NCBI GenBank assembly: GCA_038373885.1 | Contig: JAWZYV010002577.1 | Coordinates: 248,001-312,000 of the forward strand | DNA: 64,000 bases | From: Cheiracanthium punctorium | Lineage: Eukaryota > Arthropoda > Arachnida > Araneae > Cheiracanthiidae | Direction: 5' to 3' | Shown here: piece after piece, positions 1 through 13,198 of the stretch | Layout of the letters: every line of letters begins with the position of its first letter | Position numbering within the stretch: the stretch's first letter is position 1 | The notes under the pieces: model-generated | Told to the model about the DNA's origin: nothing | Seen by the model: only the letters and a program-made list of their open reading frames with translations | The model's database searches: none | Translations under genes and position numbers: made by a program

Positions 1-290
1 TCACATGGAATTGGAAAAGCATTTGTACTGTCAATAAATCCGATATCTACAGAGGTACTTATAACTGGAGTTTCCTTTGAAAGCTTCGGCTTTGCTCCAG
101 CATTGCCATTTACAAGTGAATGTTTTTCAGAAGAAAGTGTAACATTTTTGTGCTTTGAATTTCTATTGTTTGACGTACTGTTTTGTTCTAAATGATTCAT
201 AGAATCAACATTTTTACCGATGACTGTACTGACATCATCGGAGGAAGGTTGTGGCAATGTACTTTTGATAGTTACGGATACAGTCTCCAT
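1..290 (-). CDS. 5' coding end of an unidentified gene (partial, runs off the left edge)
   Basis: On the minus strand an ATG at 290 opens a frame that stays open to the window edge (96 codons plus two bases). An in-frame TAA lies 15 bases upstream, so this ATG is the first possible start in the exon. The peptide begins METVSVTIKSTLPQ and is rich in Ser, Asn, Thr and Lys, with no signal peptide, membrane segment or recognisable domain; it looks like a disordered N-terminal region. The coding stretch is less AT-rich than the DNA beyond it, which supports a real exon. A possible splice acceptor (pyrimidine-rich run ending TCTGTATAG) sits near 354-364, which would start the exon at about 353. I do not recognise the family. 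A long chance frame cannot be excluded, but 96 open codons in DNA this AT-rich, ending exactly at the edge, favours a gene. Confidence 0.6.
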   Translation of the reverse strand, partial: METVSVTIKSTLPQPSSDDVSTVIGKNVDSMNHLEQNSTSNNRNSKHKNVTLSSEKHSLVNGNAGAKPKLSKETPVISTSVDIGFIDSTNAFPIPC

Positions 291-3200
291 GATGTCAACA
301 GATAATTATAATGAATTTCCTCATAATATTAAGGTAAACCAATCGAATATAATCTATACAGAGATTTGAAATGTCCCCAATGTTAATTGCAGGTGTAAAA
401 TGAAAGTTGTAGTGAAAAGGAATAATATTAAATATTAGAATATAATATATTTATAATGATTGTTTATAAGTTCTTTAAGTATGACCTTTATCTCATGCAG
501 TGATGAAATAGGAATTTCGGAAAAGTTATTAAACGGCGTTTTTAGCTAAGAATATATATATATGTTTGCTGAGAATTTAAAAAAATGGAATAATAAACCA
601 ATATAAAGATAAAATAATTGTATATATTTTAAATCAGAAAAAAGTTTCTTTCGATATCTGTCAATGATGAAAAATCAATTTTTTCACACTCAGAAAATTG
701 AAATTCGGTATTTTACATCGGATAAAAATATTTGCTTGTATATGTATTCGCTCTATTCAAATAGTAATATATTTTAATATTAAACAATTTTAGGTCTCGA
801 ATCAAGATAAATTAAATTCTGTAAAAAAGCATTACAATGTACACCTTTACATTAAAAAGAACTGGAAAATTATAATTAATCAAACTTATAACAATTATTA
901 GTACCTTTAAAATTATATTATTAATAAATCATAGTTTAAATTTAATTAAAAATTTACAGCTATTTTAATTTTTAAACGTAGTTTATGATTATAAAGACTT
1001 TTAAGCTAATATTGACACTTGGAATACTTTAAAAAATAAATATTATTAAATGCTAATGCTTTTCCATTTTGGAGCTAGGACAACATTATTCTAGTAGATA
1101 GATAAAGCAATACTATTGGATAAATAGATAAAATAGATAAAATAATATACAGAATTATAAAGGATACTCTTAAAAACAAAACAAAAATTATTATTTAATA
1201 ACAGCAGAAAACTTTAGTATAACTCCGTAAACTTGAGAAAATTTATAGCAGAATCAAGCATCCTAAATAAGTTGATTAATACTGTAAGTTAAATCTTTAT
1301 AGTGAAAAATAATTGATATTTATGCTTCTTTGTGCTCCCTGAATGTGCTTTAATCAATAGCGAAAGCAGAACCTTTTATGAAAATGATAATCACCGAGGT
1401 TGCAACATTTCCTGCATTGTTACAGAGTGTGTACTATGTTTGCGGATGCCACTGGGGCATTGTTAGATTCACCTGCTAGAATATTACAAGTACTTACAGC
1501 CTTGTAAGCGATGAAGTGATTCAATATGAGGTTTAACAAGCTTTTACTTCAGAAATACGAGTCAGCTTGAATATATTGATAAAATTAAGTAATGATGGCA
1601 TGGCAACTATGCGGAAATATTTCCAATGCTTGTTCTGAAGTTAAATGGCTCAGCAATTTGGGGGAGTTTTGAAAGTATGTTTATTCTTTTAAATATGTTC
1701 AGTACTTCAACTGTTCTTAATAAGCATGGTTCATATTAATGTTAAATTTAATTACTTGATGAATAGAGGTTGTGTAAAGTAAAAGAAACTTACAAAAGCA
1801 TTTCTAATTACATAAAGGTTTTGGCAAAAAATTAATAGTTCCTATTTTCAATTTACATAGTCACAAATGCAAAATATTCCACTTATGGTATGTTTAATTA
1901 AAATTATAAGGGCCTAAACTGTATACTAGTGAAATTTAATTTAAAATTATATATCTTAAAGAGTATCAACTGATAAATATGATTTGGTAAATCTAATTAT
2001 ATTGTTATAAAATCTATAATATTAAACTACAAGTTATATTTTTAATACTTAGTCGTTTCATTAAGCATACGCATTTAAAACACACTTTTTACATTCTATT
2101 ATATATAGCTATAATTATCATATTTAAGTAGTCCGTGTATATCCCATATAACTTTAGATATCATAAAATAAGTTTAAATTAAGACGGAATTTTAGAGGTT
2201 CATATAACACATCAAGGAAAATTTCACCTTTTAAAATTAATGTCACATGTGCTGCATAAACTTATGTATCAAATAATCAATACTTACTTTACATAATCGT
2301 TACCATAGCAATGGAATTTCGTCACCTCTGGCATTATACTCTGCTGATAACCAAGAATGAGGCATTAATCTCATACATATGGGCTCACCAAGTAAATTTA
2401 GTAATATTCTGTTAATTGTATCAAAGTATCTACAACTGAGTTATTTAGAAGATTAAGTACTGAATCATTTTAGGAGAGTTGATTAAAACAGTAGCGTAGA
2501 CTCATTCCGAAGTGAATTTTCATGGATAAGAGTACTTCATATTAAGACTATAAGCTATTAATATTAACTAAAATGATATTGATTTAAAGTTGATATTTTA
2601 ACAACTAAACTGTAATTGCAACACCAGTTGATGATCTCCTTAAAATCTATTTTAAAATACAGCTATTATATATAATTAAAAGTAATTACCTTAATTAGTT
2701 TTTTTTTAAAATTAGGGTGTTTTCAAGTTGGTATCAAAGTTTCAAAGTCAAAACGATTAAGTAAAAGTAAAATTGTTAATACTACTTTAAGGATTGAAAT
2801 GAGAAGTTTGAAGTAAAAATCACCGAAATAATTCGAACTAATTACAAATAATTTGAAGTAAAATATACTTTAAATGATAAAATTGTACAAATTAAAAGTT
2901 AATTTTATCCATAGCATTAAAATTCTAACCAAGAATGTACTATATTAAGATTTTAGTATAAACGATTTTAATTTTTTAATTCGAATAAACCTACAAGGAG
3001 ATAATACTTTTTAAAACTTGTAACTAACTAATTATTTTGCAAAGAGTGAAATTCATATAAGACATGCCGAATAACGTACATTAGGAGCAGCACATTGTTC
3101 ACGAAAACATTAATTCAAACAGCATTTTTTATACAGTATTTTTTATGTTTAATATATAGGAATGAATGAATATGTATTTTTAAACAAAGTTTTAATTGAG

Positions 3201-5869
3201 GTTTAAATTGAGAGAGAGAAAGAGAAATTTAAATTAAGCACTTTGATGTGATAAATATTAAAAGTCTTTTAGTTTTATAAGTAGAAAAATAGTTTCCAGA
3301 CTTAAAAAGATTGCAAAACTTAACTTATGGATGTATTATAGAAAAAGAAAAAAACAATTTAATATTCACTTTTACAATAGTACTGATAATTTACTAATAA
3401 GGTATGCGAATAACTTAACTTATAGAATTAAAGCTTTGACTTTTTCATCAGAAATCTTTTTAAATGCAAAGTTACAAAGTATGCATTTAAAAGGAATTAA
3501 TAATCATATAATTGCAGTTTATATGTTAAGTGCAAATTACTTACACGGGTATATATTAATAATATTTATTTATTTATAATAAAAGAGAAACAGATAGTTC
3601 TTTTATAGTTAAAAAGGTAGAAAAAGAAACAACCAAGTTACATGATATCATATTGAAGATTGAATATAGTTAATAAATTTGAAAAATGTAATCTAATTTC
3701 ATTTTTTAGGATAAATAAAAGTTTAAAAACTTTTGAAATAGAAATAATGTCTTGTTTGATAAATACATTACTTGTGTAATAATATTTCAAATAATAAATA
3801 TTAAGATACCAATAAAGAAAGAAAAAGATTTTCAGAAAAGCATTAGACTATTAATCTTCAACGAGAAAGATAGAATTAGCAAAATATATGTAATACGACA
3901 AACACAAGAGATAAAATATAATGAAAATAATAATAAACACGTAAAAGCTATATGGTAAAGTCATTATTATATTCTATATACTTATTAATAATATTAGACA
4001 TATGAAATTATTAAAAAAAAAACCTTTTATTTGAAAGAAATACTTTCAAACGCACTGCAATAGAATGGGATAGTTAACGATATGAAAATAAACTAATGTT
4101 TGTATGCTTAAGAAATTCTCTGTTTGAGATTAACGCCTTTTAAAAGACAAACAACGCCCAACTGTGTGCAGTTGAATTAAAGTTTAGATAAACAGTAGAT
4201 AATTTGGGTTGAAATGCTGACAGTTAAAGCACACAGCGAAAAGTCTCCGACAGTTGATGTTGATTTGCTGGTTTATGGAATTGGGCAGCTAACAGAGATA
4301 GGGCATATTAATAACTAAGGTATGATATGTAAATTTAATTATAAACAGCGTTTAATCATTAAATTGCACCATATGAAACTCCTGTTTCCGGGAAATGCTT
4401 GTTATGATAACTTGATTATCAAAGGGAAAATAATTTTGAATATAATTGCAACCACAATTTTGTTGAAAATTTTTAATTTTAACAAAATTTAATGGAAAGA
4501 ATAAAAGAAATTTAGAGTAACATTTCATTCAAACCAAACAACGTTTCTGGTTTAATTAAAAGAATTTTTTTTCCAATCAAAAACTTGAAAAGTGTATATT
4601 CATTTTTAAAAATTCTCTCAGCTAAACCTCAATATAATATCAGAACGCTCAAATAGACAATTGATAAATATGTGATATTTTTTAAATATTTAATTTTAAA
4701 AGGGAAAAAATTAATAATATTCTATTAATTGAAGGTACCATTAAGCATCAGTTTTTAGAAAACCAAATACGCAGTTAGAAAATACGTGCACTTAAAATTA
4801 GTTAGATGTCGATTTTAATATTTTCTGAGTACAAGTAAAATTACCTGACATCATTATCCGTATTTATTATCCAACATCAAAGTAAATATTTAATAAAAAG
4901 AACTATTTAAACATGACGTTTTTTTTATAGATGTTTAGAATGTATATGTCTCATCGAAATGTTTATTATCAGGGTGTTAAAAGATAAACATTTGCACTTG
5001 GCTTTTATTCAACTTTTGTTTTTTAGAGATTGATCAACTTCTTGAAAATGTTTCAAACTTTGCTTGTAAATAAGAGCTTTCTTTTAACCACCTCGTATAT
5101 AAGAAGATCAACAGCAAAACTAAATTTTTGTATATGTTTTGTATTATTTTGTTTCTGGGGTGAAACTTTAGTAATTCAAACAGCACAACGTATATTGTGC
5201 TAATAATTACACCGTATATTTACAATCATTGCTTTTCAAAAAGCAAACACTTGTACTATTGTTATACCTAGATTTTTAAAGCAGGAAAAACATATAGAAT
5301 TTTAACTTTAGATCCAAATGTTTATGCTCAGCTTGACGGAACATAAATACGCACAGCCTTAAATTTAAATCTTGATTTACGGAGCCATCCGAGTGATATC
5401 CACTTGACAACTGTAGCTAGATTTTTACAATCGGCAAAGCAAATATCATTCCAACAATAGATGCAAACGTTTATGCTTTAAACAAGAACACTTAACAACT
5501 TGAATCTTGATTTTATGGAGTTAACCATTGAAGGCTCGTTGGTAGTTGTACGACACGACTACCGGTGTAAAATGTGAGTGAACTTAGGAAAATATCACAC
5601 GTATCATGCTAACAATATCAGTGTACGTCAACTCACAACGAGACAAATCAGAGATCTTTAAGTTCAATAACGCAACACCTCGTCCATATCTTTGACAAAA
5701 TTTCAGAACACTGTGTGCAGTTTCCGCTACAAATTTATACGGAAAAAGGAAAAACAATCCAAACCGCACTGAACAATTTGATCACACAAACATCCAAGTG
5801 TTTATCCTAGGAAACTCAACGGCTTGAAACGCAAGCATTTGGCCGATGGCTTTTGCTGACAGGATTTGT
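291..5869. other. AT-rich non-coding stretch, possible first intron
   Basis: No open frame with coding character, no RNA gene and no paired terminal repeats were found. The DNA is very AT-rich with many short A and T runs. If the edge gene has its leader exon near 6.0 kb, this would be its first intron. The short frames near 3331-3579 and 3752-3958 are Lys/Ile/Asn-rich chance frames. Confidence 0.5.
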
Positions 5870-6200
5870 CGGACTCGGCTTGCAGACTGCCTCCGCTCTC
5901 AGACAGCGCCCAAGACACCAGATGACTGCATGCATGCAAGTGATGCTCTGAGGCATTAACCTATCAGTATATAGATAGCATCAGAACCAGGCGGGATTAC
6001 AGTCCCCCTTCTCCGCATCTTCTAAGATTCCAAATTTACCTCGAAGATTGCGTTGGGGCGAAAGCAAAGAAAATAAGCAGTTGTTTTTCTAAGAACGATG
6101 AAATAGAATGACAGGGAAACACAGTGATGTGACGTCAGAGGGATGTCAAAGGCGTACATAAGAGGGTGCCTTGCTTTCCTTTTATTTCGCGGATATCAAA
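5870..6200 (-). promoter_or_regulatory. Candidate promoter / non-coding first exon
   Basis: A GC-richer island interrupts the AT-rich background. It carries a perfect palindromic CRE-like site TGACGTCA at 6130-6137 and, on the minus strand, a good splice donor CTTCGAG|GTAAAT with the exon ending at 6040. This is the pattern expected of a leader exon for the minus-strand gene whose ATG is at 290. It is inferred from composition and motifs only; no transcript evidence is available. Confidence 0.25.
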
Positions 6201-6589
6201 AATTTCTTCTTCAGAAATTTCTTTAGAATTGAATGAATAATAATCAGGCTATTTTCATCACAAAAACCTTGTTTTGAAAACATTAAACGTGCATGTAGCA
6301 CAAATACAAATATAATCATGTATGAATTTTATTCAGTCAAGTATGATGCTTTATGAATGTAATAATGATATTTTTAGAGGACCACATATTTTAAATAAAT
6401 ACAAATATCTGTCAGTTATTTAAATATCTTTTCGAGCCTGTAAACTAAAACACATTAACGCTTCCAAATTTTATATATAATTGACACACAAATCGAAACA
6501 GCATATCCAATTGAGTAAAATAAATGAGGCAAAAAAATATTTTTTGTAAGAGAATTTTTTATGTCGTTTCTAATGCTAACGAATCTGTC

Positions 6590-6952
6590 GTAGCGGCGCC
6601 AGATCATCCATATACAAAGGCGATGGGCGGAATTGAACAGATTCCATTTTATTGATTACCAGCAGGAGGAAAACTTGACTTAGCTCGGAATCTCTTAATT
6701 TGAACTAATACCAGATGAGAGACCAGCACCTGAATTGGCACCCCACATGTATCGTTTCACCACGCAAGACATTGGAGTTACCACAAATTTGACGTTCATT
6801 AGCTACCTTTAGCATACACCGTCTCAAAGTATTCCAGTCAAGAGAGGTTCTCATATTTGTAAGCGCTGATCAAAGTCGGTGTGTTGTTGCGCTTTCGATG
6901 TTCTTATGGGAACCTTGCTGAAACCGACAGAGCTACAGCGGGACTACTTCCA
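6590..6952 (+). repeat. Dispersed repeat, copy 1 (family shared with 47.1 kb)
   Basis: Matches the segment at 47075-47417 in the same orientation across most of its length. Shared landmarks in order are CCAGATGAG, GACCA, CACCTGAA, GGCACCCC, GTATCGTTT, ACATTGGAG, GTTCTTATGGGAAC and GCGGGACT. The copies have diverged by many substitutions and small indels. No coding frame is shared. The short frame at 6881-7063 lies inside and at the end of it and is not a gene. Confidence 0.65.
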
Positions 6953-6959
6953 AAATATA

Positions 6960-8290
6960 CTCTGATATTTCTTGGAGGTGTTACAGATTGTTACACACAA
7001 AATACGGATATGGATATTCTTTTGTCAAAACAGATAACAATCTTGCATTCAGTGCGAACTTGAAGGGTGTTGAAGCAAAATTCACTTTATCTACCTTTTT
7101 AATGTATTGAGTTATTCATATCACTGTGTTCGTCTTTTTAAGGCGATAGACCATAATGAGCATATTAAGGCAGAAAAAAAGAAATGCTGAAAGTCTCGTT
7201 TTGATGCATAACTCACATCTGCCAACAACTGCTTTACAGCAAAACTCACGCGCTCTAAATTCAGATAATCAGGAAGTTTTAAAAAGAATTTTCTAATTTT
7301 TTCATTACACCTGTTGATGCTTTTAAAGAATAATCAATATGCATTTTTAATAATTGTTCATACGTGTTGATTTTTGTTGTTTATTACTCTCCAAAATAGC
7401 ATAATATAAACTAATGTTCATATATAGTTCTTTTTGTTTTAAATTCATAACTGTTTTGGTTTATAACTAAGATTACTCATAAAAGTTTCCTGAAAAACTC
7501 ACGGTTTCCATATTTAAATTTTAATTCTAGCTTTATCAGAATTGTTACAGGTTTAAGACTATGTGCAAGTGGTTGTTACGACAACAGATATATCACATAG
7601 ACAAAAAAGTGCCAGTGTATCTTGATAGTTAACAATAAGTTTTTTTTTTGCATTTTTATAAGAACTAGGTTAAATAGGAAAGCGTCAGTTTTGCATGCCC
7701 ATCCTTCAATTTACGCAGTGACATAAATTCGAATTGATAGTTTTGTACATTTTATCATATCACGAATCCTGATTGAAATGTTTTAGGTCAAGTGACTTGC
7801 AATAAAGCATTAGATAAGAGTAAGATGTAAAAATCTGTGACTTAAAAAATAATAAATTCCAAGAAAAATCAGAAAAGTTTGATTAAAAAATCACCTGATA
7901 TAGTTTGAAATGGGTTGAGCATTGACAATATTTTTCTGCATTAGATTATTGAATGCGAGAGAAAACAAAGTTATGTATTTTAACATCAGATTAGAGATTT
8001 GTACATGGTCAATTTCACAATTATTTTATTTGTAAGAGAATACATTTTTATTTTTGTTGGTGATTTTAAAAATATTTGTGATTTTTAGTCATAATTAAAA
8101 CGTATTGGTATTTTTCTATACATTTTAAAAGCTTATTAATGAAGTTACTAATTAAAGCCTGTTTTACTTTTCGAGAATGGACCATGTAAGGAAAGTATTG
8201 TAATCATGAAAAAATTCAACTTTGAGATTTAAATGTATTTACATGTTTGGAGGTCTTCTCAATTTATTTATGCTTTTTTTACGAGATGTG
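6960..8290. other. AT-rich non-coding stretch
   Basis: Nothing supportable was seen: no coding frame, RNA gene or paired repeats. A short TG microsatellite at its right border leads into the 172-bp tandem array. Confidence 0.5.
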
Positions 8291-8304
8291 TGTGTGTGTG
8301 TGAG

Positions 8305-9210
8305 TAAAAACGATTGCTCCTAAACGGTGCATTCGATTGAGCTCAAATTCCGTATATACATTATACACCACCGTCACACGATCGGTATTGAGTTTTGTGA
8401 GTACAGGACTCAGATTTTTTATAGGACTACAAAAAAATATTTCTTTTACATTATGGCCTGTGGACGGAAATTCTTGAAAGTGCGTTATAATCTAGACAGT
8501 GCATTCGACTAAATGCAATTTAGGTATGTATATTATAAGTCATAGTCACACAGTATGTATAGATTTTAGTGTGTGTAGATCTGGTAGTTTGTCCACAGGG
8601 TTGCAAAAAGTAATTTTCGTACATTACGGTCTATGTACGCAAACATTTAAAGAGAGCTGGAGTCTAAATGGTGTATTCAAATAAGTTCAAATTGGGTATG
8701 TATATTATAGGTAACTATCGAACTGCCTGTACAGATTTTTGTGTGTATAGGACTTATAGTTTCTTTACATGGCAAAAAAATAGAAATCTTTTGCATTATA
8801 GCCTATGGGCGGAAATTATTGAAAGCGCGCTAGCGTCTAAATGATGCATTCAGTTGAGCGAAAAGGGATATGCATATTAAAGGTCAGGGCCACATGACCT
8901 GCATATATTTTGGACTGTGTAAAGCTGGTAGTTTGCTCACTGAGTTTCAAAAAATAACTCTTATACATTAAGATCAGTGGACGCAAATCATCCTAATTGA
9001 GCAAGTGTCTAAATGGTGCATTCGATTGAACTCAAATTTAGGTACGCATATTATAGGTTACTGTCAAACAAACTGCATAAAAATTTAGCATGTGCACGAC
9101 TTACAGTTTTTGTACAGAGCTATAAAAAATAATTTTTATACATTATGGCCTATAAATGCAATTATTTGAAGTGCACTAGCGTCTGAACACTGCATTCGAT
9201 TGAGATGAAT
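8305..9210. repeat. Tandem array of five diverged ~172-bp units
   Basis: The landmark GCATTCGATTGAG and its variants recurs at 8329, 8501, 8673, 8846, 9018 and 9192, spacings of 172, 172, 173, 172 and 174 bp. Each unit also repeats the landmarks GTATGTATATTATAGGT, TAGGACT, TACATTATGGCC and GGCGTCTAAAT in the same order. Units are clearly diverged, so the array is old. The unit length is close to one nucleosome repeat. Short frames at 8327-8512 and 8499-8684 are products of the repeat. Confidence 0.9.
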
Positions 9211-9985
9211 TAAGTTTATCTAAGCGCTTGGTAAAGATTAAGTGTTCGGAAAGTCGAATACAGTCACTCCATAGTTCTTTACTTACTGTTCATACAGGAT
9301 TTTTTAAAAATCGTACCCAGTTGAACAGTATGAGACTTCACTTAATAATGCCGATAATTTGGCATCTCGAGTTTTAAATTAAGCCAAATTGAAAATTTTC
9401 GAAAAAATTGCATTGTGATCAAAATAAAATCCCAGTTTTTGTAATTCTAATTAGCTTGCAATAATTCGCAGTCTGTGTATGGACTCCTATTGCTAATGAA
9501 GAAGATAAAAATTTTTTCGATCAAAACATGTGTACAGTCTGATAAATACCTTTAGTGTGTGTTGTTTTACAAAGTTTTAGTTATTTTAAACAATGTAAGT
9601 CTTCGAAATTTTTTTTCCTGTAACATAGATAAAAGAATTATAAAATTGAGCATTCTAAGCTCATATTTTTAAAGTGGAGTGAAATTGACATACTTTTTAT
9701 GCCATGCATTTAAAGCTGTACAAGTATTAAAATTAGGTATTATTGTTAAACAAACTGCTTTGGAATTTTACAAAAATATGCCAAAAAAAAAAAAAAAAAT
9801 CTTAGTCAATTTAATAATTGGAAAAATCCCCCCCCGGCCTGTTTTTCAGTGATTTTTCTAGCACTTAATCTTAAAAAAGAACATTTCTGACAATATTTGA
9901 TCAATTAGCTTGAAAATTTTGACACGTTTCAAAAGATTATAAAAAAAGGTATATTTAAAGTATCTGTATTTGCAAAGCATAAGCG
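9211..9985. other. AT-rich non-coding stretch
   Basis: No coding sequence or RNA gene was seen. It contains a 17-A run near 9783 and a short C run near 9829. Confidence 0.5.
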
Positions 9986-10320
9986 ATCCTCATTCCTGTG
10001 CAAAGAACGGGTACTTCAGTTTGTTTTATTTATACAATAACGAATAAAATAAGCATTAAAATAAAACTTAGAGGGAAGAAAACTTAAACGCCATCAAGTT
10101 CGTATTCAAGAACCCTGCTAACACTGCATTAATTCTCTTAACAATCTTCCTTCCTGTTCAAAGAGCGGGTACTTCAGCCAGTTTATTCGCAAAATAACAA
10201 GCCAAATTAAGAATTGAAATAAAAGAGACGAGAAACTTAACACCAAAAAACTTAAAAGCCATCGCGTTTTTTATTCTAGAACTCTACTAGAGTTCTCATG
10301 AAATGGGAATTTCTTTTCGA
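9985..10320. repeat. Degenerate two-unit tandem duplication (~158 bp)
   Basis: The phrase GGGTACTTCAG preceded by a CAAAGA-rich run occurs at about 10009 and again at 10167. Both are followed by a T-rich segment, AATAAC, AACTTAA and GCCATC in the same order. The two units are diverged. Confidence 0.6.
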
Positions 10321-10603
10321 GGCTGAAAATGAGATATACGACTTTCTTTTTCTGATGACGTACGAACGTCCCGTTTTACTTCGCCCCAAGAGAGATATCA
10401 GGTACCCGAAATAAATCATGAATGTTATCTGTCAGTAGTGCTGACTCAAATCGATCTACTTCTTCCCCAGAAAACACAGTTAAAAATAACTTTTAGTGAT
10501 AAGATCCTACGAAAAGAAAAAAAAAAGCTAATTAATGTCAAGAATTTTTCAAAGCTCTGTGTCATCCAGTTTTAGTAATTTCCAAAGTTGGAAAGTGCCT
10601 AGG

Positions 10604-10642
10604 GTTTTTTTGTTTGTCTGTCAGTCTGTCCGTCTGTGTACT
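10604..10642. repeat. TCTG-rich microsatellite
   Basis: Short run of GTCTGTC-type repeats in a T-rich context. Confidence 0.6.
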
Positions 10643-10751
10643 AACTACTGTAAAGGTAACTCTAGTACCACGATATTTTATTTATATAGGCTATGACATT
10701 CACCTAACTGAAAAAGGTGCATATAGTACACTGTCAAAAATTATTTATTTA

Positions 10752-11060
10752 ATTCGCGGATATATAACGCTTCCAAGGAGTCCTAAAATTATTCGTTGAA
10801 AAATGAGGAATAAGTGAATAAAGACGGACTCTCAAAAATTATTTTTTCAATTCACGGAAATTTTACTGGCAGCAGCACTGTCGTCGGAGTATCTTCTTCT
10901 TCTTTTTTTTTGGCCTGTCAATTGAAGAAACTTCTGATTCAATTTTTTTTTCTTCAGATTTTCGTGAAGAATTCACGGAAATATAATATTTCCAAGGAAT
11001 AAGAAAATTATTCGATGAAAAGTGAGGAATAAATATGTTATAAAGACGAGTTTCTGAGAG
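10752..11060. repeat. Direct duplication of ~90 bp separated by ~130 bp
   Basis: 10752-10840 and 10971-11058 share, in order, ATTCRCGGAWATATAA, TTTCCAAGGA, AAAATTATTCG, TGAAAARTGAGGAATAA and AAAGACG. The spacer holds T-rich runs. Frames on both strands here are chance frames from A/T runs. Confidence 0.65.
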
Positions 11061-12002
11061 TGCCCTTTTACCGACATACAAAAAAGAATTTCGATGCATC
11101 TGTGAACATTGTTGGGATTGATAAGTATGGGCAGTCGTTGTTTAAATCGGATAATCGAGGCATTCATTTATTGCAAAAAGAATAAAATTAGCATAAATTA
11201 TTGAGGTTTATAAAAGACTTTTTCCATGAAAATGCGTGTATCTAGCAATGATACCATTAAACCCATGGTCGTAAATTTATGTGATGTTTACTTTCATCGC
11301 GTTACTGAATCTAGTAAAATTCCACTAGAATATGTAGTGAGATTGTTCACTTTCTTCTTTACAAAGACTTAACGGTAGTGAATCCCTTTATGTGTTATCG
11401 TTAATTCTCAGCAAGGGTCTTTGATTATCAAAAAGCAACAATGGGCACAACAAGAAAATAGCTTCCATCGCGTCTTTGACAGCAAGCAGTTTAACTATTT
11501 GCTATTAAAAAGTATATACGAAAATAAGAGTGTGTTGGCAAGGGTTTTATAAACGATGCTTTCACATAATTTATCCTCTACTGAAAGAGCATCTTTGTTT
11601 AAAAACTGGGAATTTAAAATCTGGTGGAAAATCTAATCGAAGTGCTTGCGTTACATACTCATTAGAAATGCAAAGCGTATTATGTGTAACTTAAAATTAT
11701 TATATTCCTTGAACTCTTAATTAGGTAAAGTTAAGTATGTAAAACTTTCATTATAAAATGCTCGCAAGTATTTTATTTTTATCACGAAAGTCTAAAATTG
11801 AAGGATGTTTCTGGAATATGAAGTTTACAATAAGGGCAGAGATTCAAAAGACAAAAAATTAGTGACAAATATAGCGGAAAAGACTTAAAAATAATGATAA
11901 TCTAATGTAAAGGTAATTTAATCTTGTTTAATTTTTTTTTTATGAGATGCAATAAATACATTTCTTTATACTCTTGATCATATAGCCTTAAGAATAGTAA
12001 TT
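11061..12002. other. AT-rich non-coding stretch
   Basis: No coding sequence, RNA gene or mobile element was recognised. Confidence 0.45.
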
Positions 12003-12010
12003 GCTCTATA

Positions 12011-12498
12011 CAGGGTGCGAACTGAACATTTTTTCCAGGGACATTTGAAAGAAAACATTCTCCAGTGGGACACTTGAAAAAAAAAGGAGGGAAGGTGTAA
12101 ATGATATTACATGACAAATACAATCGCCGACACGTGTGGGAACTGACTTATATTCAAACAAAAGTCATAGATTGTTTGTTCTATGGAATCACAGATACAC
12201 AAGCTACATACAATGCACTACCTGCATTGGAAGCCATCCTTGAGGGTTTTTAGCTTAGAAAACAGACGAAATTTTAAGACAGTCGCCTTAGAGTACAGTA
12301 ACAAACATAAACATACATACTTCAATTTGACTTCTTGACTTCATTCCCAAGCCTTCCTTCACCAGTTTAACATTTCTTCAGCAGGGATAAATAGTATCCC
12401 TGGCAGGGATCAGTTATTATTTTTCTAGGCAGGGATATTACATTCTTCCGCCGGGGACGATCCTCGGCATCCCCCCCCCCCCGTCAATTCGCACCCTG
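12011..12498. mobile_element. hAT-type MITE with a perfect 8-bp target duplication
   Basis: A 488-bp segment bounded by inverted repeats: left CAGGGTGCGAACTGA, right TCAATTCGCACCCTG, matching at 14 of 15 positions. It is flanked by identical 8-bp direct repeats GCTCTATA at 12003-12010 and 12499-12506. An 8-bp duplication and CAGGG-type ends are the signature of the hAT superfamily. There is no transposase frame, so it is non-autonomous. The interior includes several AGGGA-type motifs and an 11-base C run near the right end. The target duplication is intact. Confidence 0.92.
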
Positions 12499-12506
12499 GC
12501 TCTATA

Positions 12507-13196
12507 CAAGAATGAACTAATGATGGTTACATTCGAAAATAGAAAGGCAGTAAAAAACAAAATTTAGAACGAGATACTAATAAAAAGGTTCAGAGGAGTG
12601 ATTTAAAAGATTTGATTCCGTGCAATTTATATTTATACAGTTTTTTGTTCTAAAGACAGACTTTATTATTAAGAACGAATAATATAAAATAAAATGTGTA
12701 TTCGAACTATAAAATAATTTGCGTTCGTATGTATTATTCGTATCTGTTGTTACGAAATAATAACTTAAGTCACTAATAATAACTTATTTGCTCTTGTATT
12801 GCATGCTTCGTCGTGAAACTAGTTTTACAGGCATAATAGCGACGTCCTAAGATAATGGTAAACCTGTCAAGTGGACTCAATACTAGAACTTTCTACACCA
12901 AGTGGACTTTAGAACGACGAACTCAGGAAACTAGCAGAGTTTTCTGCAACAATATAATGAGTTAGATAAATTACGTCGATCTGTTTATACAACACATTTT
13001 GTAAAATATTGTGGGTCATTTAAAATAATTGATTTAATTAAAAAAATATGGATCGTTAAAGAGCGTAGATTATTAATCTATTATAAGAGAGTTCTGTATT
13101 TCAGTGTAGTATTCCAAAAAGGATGGTTTAAAATATTATGATTTAGTTTGTACAGAACTCTGAAAGGTTTGCCTTTTTGCTTTTTTCTAAGGATTG
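12507..13196. other. AT-rich non-coding stretch
   Basis: No coding sequence or repeat was recognised between the hAT MITE and the Tc1-like element. Confidence 0.45.
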
Positions 13197-13198
13197 TA

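Noticed and set aside
8305..9210. CRISPR array or coding repeat protein
   Set aside because: Units are about 172 bp, diverged throughout, without constant repeat and variable spacer; the frames are broken by stops in most units, and the DNA is eukaryotic.
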